In this document: positions 53,332 to 59,993 of the stretch, piece by piece
How the letters are laid out: every line of letters starts with the position of its first letter
Numbering within the stretch: position 1 is the first letter of the stretch
Assembly: GCF_001984195.1 (NCBI RefSeq)
Contig: NZ_MTQN01000010.1
Span: 620,001-684,000 of the forward strand
Reading direction: 5' to 3'
DNA from: Kribbella sp. ALI-6-A
GTDB lineage: Bacteria > Actinomycetota > Actinomycetes > Propionibacteriales > Kribbellaceae
DNA length: 64,000 nucleotides
The notes under the pieces: generated by a model
Database searches by the model: none
What the model was told of the DNA's origin: nothing
The model's input: the letters and a program-made list of their open reading frames with translations, nothing else
Translations under genes and position numbers: made by a program

Positions 53332-54950
53332 GAAACTCGCATTCTGTCCACTCGTTCGAGCCAGTAATCCGCCCCCAGGAGCCGCAATATGCCCGTCGGA
53401 TGGGCTGATCGGAAACCGGCCACGCTGCTTCCGTAACGCCGGAGTAATTTCGCATCGACCACGCCGCGGTCCGCTAGAGTCGATCGGCGAAACCGGCTCC
53501 GAATCTCATCGCCAAACATTTCGAGGTATGCATCGGCCAGTTGCTTGTAGCCGACACGATCCCCTTCGTGGCAAGTTGTAGGAAAGTAATCTTTAAGGAG
53601 CCGGCGCCACTCATACTTGCCGACGACTGTTGCTCCAATGATGACCTGTCGGCGATCGGCGGGTAGATTCCATATGCTCGCCCAGATCCTTGGATGTCTG
53701 AGGGGATCGTGAAGTTCCAGACTGCCTACCATCAAGTCATGCTGCCAAAACTCCAAGTGAACCGAATCTAGTTCGGTTCGCAGGTGTCTTTCGGCAAGGC
53801 TGTAGGCGTACATTCCTCCCAACCTTGGCACGGCCACTCGACGCGTGCATTTCCTATCGATTGAGCCAACTACCTCGCTTTCGGACCGTCCCACTAGGCG
53901 GCTGGCGATACGAAACCCGTCGGCAATTCCACGGAGTCGCGACAATTGGCTGAGATTCCGCTGGGTGCCCAACCAGGCCAGGACGGTGGGTAAGTCCCCG
54001 CGCAAAGTCGCCCGTAATGCAGCGTAGAAGGGATCCTGATGAGAACCATTCCAAAGAGTGTCGCCGAATGAACCCATGCACAGGGCCGTCGATCCCAGCT
54101 CGACCGCCACTTTCGCCGCCTGCCTTACTCCAGGAGCACTGAGAAAGTTGTTCGGAGCCTGCACAGCTGTTCCAAATACTTCACTCGGCTCGATGTCGCC
54201 GAGATGCACTGGAATGGTATGAAAGGGCAGGTTGAGCCGTCGCGCGATTTCTACAGCCCGTGCCATTTCGGACTTCAGCAGCGGCGCTGTCGACGTGAAG
54301 TCCATATACAAGAGATGTGTTTCGACGCCGGCTTTAGCTAACGCCCAGGCAATCGCACTCGAGTCAAGGCCGCCACTGAATAGTACTGAAACATTCTGGT
54401 GTCCATGTACGTCTTCGAGAACACCTTCATATAGGGCATCTAGCGACGAGTCAGTGTACTCGTCGGTTGACGAGCCCGTTATCGCTTTGCGTGCGGGGCG
54501 ATACGCCACCTTTGCCCGATCAAACTCCCACATGTCTCCCGGCGCAAGTCTCAAGCCGTCGTTGTAGAGACCGCCCCCCACTGGTAGGTACTGGTCCGCC
54601 AAATAGCATTTAAGGGCGAGTGCATTAACGCCGGATCGTCGGACAGTCCGGGCACTGTGAGACACAGAGAATTCGGACGTCTGTCGGTCAGTGATATATA
54701 TCGGAATGTTTGACGCGCTTCCCCTCTGGATGACGGCTCGACCGCGCGCCTCGTCCACGACCATGTAGGTGCCGAAGGGCGAACAGTCGACTTCGCCACT
54801 TAGCAAGCTCCGTGCCACGGACTCCAGCGGCGCGCTGTGGTTTCCGGCGGCGCCTATCAGTAATCCAGAAGTTAGCCCCTGCAGCTGAATGGAACTTGCA
54901 AGCTTGGGCAGAATGTGCGTCTCTTCGGCGTGAACTCCGCTGAATGTCAT
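53328..54950 (-). CDS. Lasso-type macrolactam cyclase (asparagine synthetase homologue)
   Basis: 540 residues. The N-terminal half keeps the Ntn/glutaminase-like shape but no Cys2 nucleophile (it begins MTFSGVHAEE), so it cannot use glutamine. The C-terminal ATP-pyrophosphatase domain has the PP-loop VSVLFSGGLDSSAIAWALAK at about 184-203. The usual second motif is altered to GSFGDTLWNG. This is the pattern of lasso peptide cyclases, which adenylate an Asp/Glu side chain and close it on the core N-terminus. Overlaps the peptidase gene upstream and the dioxygenase gene downstream, 4 bp each. Confidence 0.9.
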   Translation of the reverse strand: MTFSGVHAEETHILPKLASSIQLQGLTSGLLIGAAGNHSAPLESVARSLLSGEVDCSPFGTYMVVDEARGRAVIQRGSASNIPIYITDRQTSEFSVSHSARTVRRSGVNALALKCYLADQYLPVGGGLYNDGLRLAPGDMWEFDRAKVAYRPARKAITGSSTDEYTDSSLDALYEGVLEDVHGHQNVSVLFSGGLDSSAIAWALAKAGVETHLLYMDFTSTAPLLKSEMARAVEIARRLNLPFHTIPVHLGDIEPSEVFGTAVQAPNNFLSAPGVRQAAKVAVELGSTALCMGSFGDTLWNGSHQDPFYAALRATLRGDLPTVLAWLGTQRNLSQLSRLRGIADGFRIASRLVGRSESEVVGSIDRKCTRRVAVPRLGGMYAYSLAERHLRTELDSVHLEFWQHDLMVGSLELHDPLRHPRIWASIWNLPADRRQVIIGATVVGKYEWRRLLKDYFPTTCHEGDRVGYKQLADAYLEMFGDEIRSRFRRSTLADRGVVDAKLLRRYGSSVAGFRSAHPTGILRLLGADYWLERVDRMRVS

Positions 54951-55750
54951 CCCACAACCGATTGGATTGGCACGATTGTTGCAACCTCACTGTAAAGAGA
55001 CGAGAAGTCGGCGCCTTCGTTGACTGGAAAACCATCAAGCTGTGCCCAAGCGTGCAGGGGCGTGGCTGCACCTAGATTGGTCTTCTCGTGTCCGATGAAA
55101 ACCGTCGCGTCATGTCCAAGGCTTCGCAATGCCGTAGCGACGGCAACGGACTCTTGAAGGCAATTCATCGGCCCACAGAGCAGACGAAGCATGAACCGCA
55201 CTTTCGTCGAATCGTCGATGCCACACGACGGAATACTCTGATGTCTTGCGTCGCAGTCCTTGGCTTCGGTCGGCCATGTGATATGGGATATATCTGACAA
55301 GCGTCCGCCGCGAACTAGATGGTTGCCTGTGCGCTTTCCGACCTTGAGGGCGCGAATATACTCACGAGTTCTATGCGCATAAATGCGTTCACATTCTATA
55401 CCCGTGAAGGCGAGGCCGTGTTGCCGGGCCGGGCTCAAGCGCCACAACCGACCCTTCTTTGCCACAGAGGACGCTATGGTCGGCTTGCGTTTCTCAACTG
55501 TCTTCGCGTCAGTTTCATTGCTGGATTCCCAGTCCGTCAACACCCGTCGCTTACACAGGGCTTTCAGAAGGTGGCTGTCATCGCGAGAGTGCGATCCAAC
55601 CAAGATTGCACCCCACGCCAATGTTGCGGTTGGGGACAGAACAACCACCATCAGCGTTTCCGGATTGATTAAAGAAATGCGCCCGGAGGAGCGAAATTCA
55701 AGAACCGACAACTGCGCACCATCAACGTTTATCTGCCGTTTCTCAACCAT
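54947..55750 (-). CDS. Lasso leader peptidase (transglutaminase-like, B2 type)
   Basis: 267 residues. The C-terminal 90 residues form the transglutaminase-like protease of lasso clusters: MNCLQESVAVATALRSLGHD (Cys197), PLHAWAQLDGFPVNE (His233, Asp239). It removes the leader so that the cyclase can act. The N-terminal about 130 residues are extra compared with stand-alone B2 proteins. SPTATLAWGAI followed by LLKALCKRRVL looks like a degraded PqqD/RRE-type fold (inference). GGAGG lies 13 bp upstream of the ATG. A 16-bp hairpin lies between this gene and the RRE gene. Confidence 0.85.
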   Translation of the reverse strand: MVEKRQINVDGAQLSVLEFRSSGRISLINPETLMVVVLSPTATLAWGAILVGSHSRDDSHLLKALCKRRVLTDWESSNETDAKTVEKRKPTIASSVAKKGRLWRLSPARQHGLAFTGIECERIYAHRTREYIRALKVGKRTGNHLVRGGRLSDISHITWPTEAKDCDARHQSIPSCGIDDSTKVRFMLRLLCGPMNCLQESVAVATALRSLGHDATVFIGHEKTNLGAATPLHAWAQLDGFPVNEGADFSSLYSEVATIVPIQSVVG

Positions 55751-55793
55751 GCTGCACGCTCGACCTCCGTCTCGGCAGTTGACCCTATTGAGG

Positions 55794-55832
55794 AGGCTGA
55801 GAGGCGGACGACTCGTGTCCGCCTCTCAGCCT
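55794..55832 (-). terminator. Strong stem-loop between RRE and peptidase genes (partial terminator/attenuator)
   Basis: AGGCTGAGAGGCGGAC (55794-55809) is perfectly complementary to 55817-55832 around a 7-base loop. No U-run follows on the minus strand, so it is more likely a processing or attenuating hairpin. It would let precursor and RRE RNA exceed enzyme RNA. Confidence 0.6.
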
Positions 55833-55863
55833 GAGACGATGTCTCACCGGATCTTCATGAATA

Positions 55864-55895
55864 TGCGGCGATAGCATGCGTCGTATCTCGCCGCA
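55864..55895. repeat. Second inverted repeat in the cluster's internal gap
   Basis: TGCGGCGA and TCGCCGCA arms (55864-55871, 55888-55895) around a 16-base spacer. It lies between the RRE stop and the large hairpin. No open frame of interest was found in this 221-bp gap (55751-55971). Confidence 0.4.
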
Positions 55896-55971
55896 CAAGA
55901 GGCAATACCCCAAGACGGTGATGACCGCAGGTCCTACACGATCTGATCGCGCCCTTGGACGTGTACGCCGA

Positions 55972-56274
55972 CTACACTGGTTCGTCGAAATCGATCCAGC
56001 CGTTAGTACGCATTTTCTTGAATACGCGCGTTAGCTGATTCGAGGCTTCGTCATCTGGGATCTTGAGATCCCTTGAATACTTTGCAACGGCGGCATCGAG
56101 GCTTCCTTCATCGAAGGCGATCCAAGCGGCAACCGCTGCTGGGTTCAAGCGTGCTGTCACACAATGGACCGTGTCACTAAGCAGACCGACCCCAGTTACT
56201 TCATCGGTTATGACGACCACACCCGCTTGCTTCTTGATAGCCTTCGGGCCCGCTAGCCTCTCCTCTGTCTGCAT
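55972..56274 (-). CDS. PqqD-like RiPP recognition element (B1 type)
   Basis: 100 residues with the PqqD winged-helix pattern: two opening strands (GVVVITDEVTGVGLLSD), LNPAAVAAWIAFDEGS and a C-terminal helix region KKMRTNGWIDFDEP. Such RREs bind the leader peptide and present it to the leader peptidase. It begins 23 bp after the precursor stop and has no good Shine-Dalgarno, so it probably depends on translation of the precursor. Confidence 0.87.
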   Translation of the reverse strand: MQTEERLAGPKAIKKQAGVVVITDEVTGVGLLSDTVHCVTARLNPAAVAAWIAFDEGSLDAAVAKYSRDLKIPDDEASNQLTRVFKKMRTNGWIDFDEPV

Positions 56275-56297
56275 GGCAGTCTGACGCCGAGAAGCCG

Positions 56298-56468
56298 TCA
56301 GCAGCTGAGGCGGGCGCCGTTGAAGCCGTCTGCGGCCATGCCTCCACCAGACAGAGTCAATTCCTCGAGCGAGCCAAAGAGTTCGAAGTCGGCCTCCTCG
56401 GTGGTACTGAGGGCCGGCTGCATGGAAGCCGCTGCCAGGTCGGAACTGTTGTCGCGTGATTTGTCCAT
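56298..56468 (-). CDS. Lasso precursor peptide (56 aa)
   Basis: Begins MDKSRDNSSDLAAASMQPAL; leader end FELFGSLEELTL; predicted core SGGGMAADGFNGARLSC. AAAGGAG stands about 7 bp before the ATG, the best ribosome site in the cluster, and a TTGACA promoter lies about 65 bp upstream. With Thr38 at the usual -2 position the core starts at Ser40 and Asp47 is residue 8, giving an 8-residue macrolactam ring with a 9-residue tail ending in Cys. If cleavage were one residue later, Gly41 to Asp47 would give a 7-ring. The usual YxxPxL leader motif is not at its normal distance. A Gly-rich ring and terminal Cys recall albusnodin-type peptides, as far as I remember them. Confidence 0.82.
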   Translation of the reverse strand: MDKSRDNSSDLAAASMQPALSTTEEADFELFGSLEELTLSGGGMAADGFNGARLSC

Positions 56469-56532
56469 TGTTTAAACTCCTTTGTGTACGACGGAGATCA
56501 TTTCCCCAGTCGACAAATTGGTTTATGGTTCA

Positions 56533-56562
56533 AAACTATCGAATCGGTTTCTCGATTGTCAA
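56533..56562 (-). promoter_or_regulatory. Promoter of the precursor peptide gene
   Basis: On the minus strand TTGACA (56557-56562) is followed after 16 bp by GATAGT (56535-56540), or after 18 bp by TAGTTT. The surrounding 56469-56600 is markedly AT-rich. It lies in the 293-bp gap between the exporter and precursor genes, where I see no other gene. Confidence 0.65.
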
Positions 56563-56761
56563 CTACTCGTACGCTTATCGGTTCGGCATTTTCCGGTTGA
56601 ACACTTTGAGGACCCGACAGACCTATGCGAGGTGCGGATTGAAGCCGCAGAGGTTTGGCAGGCATCGTCCTGCCTGAGCAAGTCCCGGCGGTGAGACCTC
56701 GGTCCGACATCCCGATGCAGACCCAGCGCAGATTTCCCCTAGCAGCCCGCCATCTGCCGTC

Positions 56762-58564
56762 TTACTGATCCGAAAATAGTTCGCGGAAACGTCCTTCCCT
56801 CGTCACAAGGTCTTCGTAAGTGCCGCACTGAACAATCCTTGCGTTGTCGATCACGTAGATCCGGTCCATACCTCGTAGGGTCCACGCGCGATGGGAGACG
56901 ACGATGGTGATGCGATCACGGCGCGATTGAAGGAGTTCCTGGAAGATGTCTCGTTCCGCTTCGGCGTCGACAGCCGATGTCGGCTCGTCGAGGATCCATA
57001 CGCCCGCCCCACGGACAGCGATTCTAGCCAAGGCGATCCGTTGCCATTGGCCTCCCGACAGGCCAATGCCGCCGAACTGTTCGCCGATCTGCGTGTCCAG
57101 TCCTTCATCAAGGTTCCGGACGAATTTATCCATACGTGCCACCGCGAGGGCACGCCAGATGTCTTCCTCTGTCACCTCGACCCCATCTGGTGTGCCGAGG
57201 GTGACCGCGTCTCGGATCGAAAGTTCGTAGCGGCCGAACTCTTGGGTCATCAATCCGAAGTGGGCCAGTCGCGCAGACAAAGCCAGATCGCTGGCCAGCC
57301 GTCCATCGAGGAGGACTTCGCCACCGGCGGTCGCGACTATGCCGAGAAGGGCGCGGACGAGGGTGGTTTTTCCCGCTCCGTTGGCACCCACTAAGGCGAT
57401 TGCCTCGCCGCGGCGAACAGCAATGGTGGCCGATTCTAGTGAAGGCGCTTTTGCCCCAGGATATCGAACCGATACGTTACGCGCCTCCAGTGATTCGACT
57501 CGACCAACGATCGCTGCGTCGACAGGCCTGTCTGCTGAAGAAGTCACTCGCCGGAATATCTTTACCCTCGGCGTAGCCGAGAGAACTTCCCCGATGGCGA
57601 ATCCCGCACCCCGTGTTGCTTCAATCCCTGCCAGCACTCCTAGCACGCCTGCAGCAATCCCCGCACCACCGGCGCCGCTGAAGACAATCATCGACAATGC
57701 GATACCCAGGAGCGCTGCACCCACGACTCCGCCGCCAAGAAAGCCGTGGATCAACTGCGCCAACAGCCGATCCAGAAGTTGATCAGCGCGGCGCTGACTC
57801 TGGGTAATCTGCCGAGCCAGGCGCCCGCCAGATCCGAATGTCGCGATCTCAGTGCCGGAACGCTGCTGGGCTAACTGCTCGATCAGGTACGTCGTGCGCC
57901 TCAAGTGGCCACCAACCGCACCGAATGCTTTCGTCTGGCGGGTCTGAGCCCATGAAAATAGGACCACGCTTGGCAGTAACGACAGCACGATCACGATCGC
58001 GGCACGGGGCGCGATGAACCATACAGACACGAAAAGGGCCACAAAAGTTACCAAAGAAGCGAGCGAGCTAATGACTGACCATGGAAGTCGTCCTAGGTCC
58101 TGTAAGGAATCGCGTCCTACTTGCACGTCAGCGCTCACCGAGCTGTCGGCCATGTCCTCTGGAGACATCCGCGCCAGGCTGTGGACGAGACTATCTTGAA
58201 GCGTCCGTTGCAACCGAATGCCGGCACGCTGCCGAGTGAACATATCCACAGTGGCAAGCACCTGCCCTGTGCCCACCAACAGGATCAACAGCACCAACGG
58301 AACTGCGGCGGTTGAGAATGTTTCGGCGTCGCGGATTAACCATGCGACTGCCTGCACTTGCGCCGCTGGTGTCAGCGCCAATACTAGGGCCGATAGAACC
58401 GCCAGCGCCAATGCGACGGGTGTGCGTCGCGCTGCCTCACTTAGTCCCCAACGCGCCGACTGTGCAGCCTCCGGTAGTCCGGCTAGGACGTCTAGGATGG
58501 CACGAGCTGCCCGACCTCGAAGCTTTGAAGACTCGACTGACTCCAACTCTTTCACTAGAGTCAC
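56762..58564 (-). CDS. ABC exporter (fused membrane and ATPase domains)
   Basis: 600 residues: six hydrophobic helices in about 50-320, then the ATPase with Walker A VGANGAGKTTLVRALLG (near 390), signature GLSGGQWQRIALARIAV and Walker B VWILDEPTSAVD. No N-terminal C39 peptidase, which agrees with leader removal by the separate transglutaminase-like enzyme. It is the lasso D-type exporter and likely immunity protein. GTG start with AGGAG about 10 bp upstream. It is first in the transcribed order. Confidence 0.9.
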   Translation of the reverse strand: MTLVKELESVESSKLRGRAARAILDVLAGLPEAAQSARWGLSEAARRTPVALALAVLSALVLALTPAAQVQAVAWLIRDAETFSTAAVPLVLLILLVGTGQVLATVDMFTRQRAGIRLQRTLQDSLVHSLARMSPEDMADSSVSADVQVGRDSLQDLGRLPWSVISSLASLVTFVALFVSVWFIAPRAAIVIVLSLLPSVVLFSWAQTRQTKAFGAVGGHLRRTTYLIEQLAQQRSGTEIATFGSGGRLARQITQSQRRADQLLDRLLAQLIHGFLGGGVVGAALLGIALSMIVFSGAGGAGIAAGVLGVLAGIEATRGAGFAIGEVLSATPRVKIFRRVTSSADRPVDAAIVGRVESLEARNVSVRYPGAKAPSLESATIAVRRGEAIALVGANGAGKTTLVRALLGIVATAGGEVLLDGRLASDLALSARLAHFGLMTQEFGRYELSIRDAVTLGTPDGVEVTEEDIWRALAVARMDKFVRNLDEGLDTQIGEQFGGIGLSGGQWQRIALARIAVRGAGVWILDEPTSAVDAEAERDIFQELLQSRRDRITIVVSHRAWTLRGMDRIYVIDNARIVQCGTYEDLVTREGRFRELFSDQ

Positions 58565-58829
58565 TTAACGTAGCTCCTATTCGTTACGACCACCCGTGAA
58601 AGAGAAGGGTGGACGAAATCCTGTGGCAGCCCCACATGAATTCATACGGAAGTAGCCGCCGGAAGCATGTTTGTTGCACCACAACAGATGAATTTGATCG
58701 GGCAGATACTAGAAGACCGTTAGTACGCACATGCGACGGCTCAACGTGGCTCTTGCGACTAGTCGGATGGATCAGCTCAGCTATATCCGCAATGGCAATC
58801 ATTGCCCACTGTCGGAATTGTCTCACAAA
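58565..58829 (-). other. Leader region of the exporter gene, no gene seen
   Basis: 265 AT-rich bases between the probable promoter and the exporter start. It contains a small hairpin (CCACCC at 58590-58595, GGGTGG at 58607-58612) close to the ribosome site. An 80-codon frame covers it, but its start coincides with the promoter and it resembles nothing known. Confidence 0.4.
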
Positions 58830-58857
58830 ATTTTAACTTAGCTAATTAACCTGTCAA
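58830..58857 (-). promoter_or_regulatory. Strong sigma-70-type promoter of the RiPP cluster
   Basis: Minus strand TTGACA (58852-58857), 16-bp AT-rich spacer, TAAAAT (58830-58835): six and five matches to consensus, unusual for such a high-GC genome. It would start the exporter transcript about 260 bases upstream of its GTG. The bases 58858-59050 just outside show no recognisable gene. Confidence 0.72.
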
Positions 58858-59050
58858 GGGGTGCGCCTAGATACACGACCCCACCCACATCCGCACAGGC
58901 GGATCGCCCAACTCTTCTCCCGAGCTCGGGCGACAGTACTCAGCGTATCCAGACGACTACTGAACATCAAGGGCGCAGGCGCGGAGCTTGGCTGGCACCA
59001 CCAGCGACCTCGACACCTACATCAACCTGCACGCTACGAGGGAACCGACT

Positions 59051-59906
59051 GTGCCGACTCGACTGACCACCCGCGCCAAGATCCACTTCTGCGGCGCCGC
59101 TGGCAAAGGCATCGCGCCAGCCGCATCGCTCGCGCTCCAAGCCCGTATACCAGGTGACCGGCGACGACCTCGTCGACAACCACCGCACCAAGCTGCTCCG
59201 CAACCACGGCGCCACGACGGTGGCCGGAAACAACCAGATCCCGGACAAGACCGGCGCCGTCGTGGCCTCCACCACCGTCGAGCTCCTCAGGCCGGCCGAC
59301 TCCACCACGGGCCCGACAGGGCCACTGAATGAGCCGATCCGCCTGCAACGGCTGAAGCTCCTGCAGCACGTGTTCGAACGCTTCGGCAAAGACCAGATCG
59401 CGATCATCGGATCGGTTGGAAGATCCAGTGCACCGCGGCCACCACCGCAGTGTTCGCCACCATGGCGCCGTCGTGGTACCTCGGCGCCAACGTCGACGAC
59501 ACGCTGTGCGGCGCACGGCTCGGTTCCGGGCCTTGCAACCACCGAAGCCTGCGAGTATCAGAACGCCTACTTGGCGCTCTCGCCGAAGCTTGCCATGATT
59601 TTCAACATCAGCCCCAACCGCGAAGACCACTTCTGGCCCGGTACCGAAGGATTCGCCGTCTCGCTACGAACTTCCGACGAGTCCTCCGAGAGCCTCGATC
59701 ACATCGTCATCAATGCCGGCGCCGCGGCGCAACTGGCAAACAACACCGGCGGCACGACGATCTCGAAACGCTGTGGCCCGATCTCCACCCGAGTCATCGG
59801 CTCGCTGGGCCGAGCCTACTGGCAGTTCAGCGTCGAGCACGCGACCCCGGAGATCACACGCTTCGCGCTGTCCCACACAGGCACGCCGCGACCACGGCCG
59901 CGATGA
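59051..59906 (+). pseudogene. MurC-like Mur ligase gene with several frameshifts
   Basis: Pieces in alternating frames align with UDP-N-acetylmuramate-alanine ligase-type enzymes. TTRAKIHFCGAAGKGIAPAA is the N-terminal dinucleotide fold. Next come VTGDDLVDNHRTKLLRNHGA and IAIIGSVGRSS, where the ATP loop GTxGKT is expected, then TATTAVFATMAPSWYLGANV. ACEYQNAYLALSPKLAMIFN with ISPNREDHFWPG matches the ECEYxxxFLxLxPxxAVITNIExDHLDYY region. At least three frame changes; the ATP-binding loop is destroyed and the C-terminal domain degenerates. It marks the right edge of the inserted region. Confidence 0.65.
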
Positions 59907-59993
59907 CGGTGGTCGCGGCCCGATGCGCCGGGATGAGCGACAGCGACATCCGTGTCGGCCTTGCCGCAGCCCGACTGCCGCAGCGGCGAATGA

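Noticed and set aside
56298..56468. Interpretation of the precursor as a double-glycine-leader bacteriocin
   Set aside because: LSGGG resembles such a leader, but the exporter has no C39 peptidase and the cluster has the full lasso set, including a dedicated leader peptidase and cyclase.
58584..58826. 80-codon frame upstream of the exporter gene
   Set aside because: Its ATG lies at or before the predicted transcription start, it has no ribosome site and no resemblance to known proteins.
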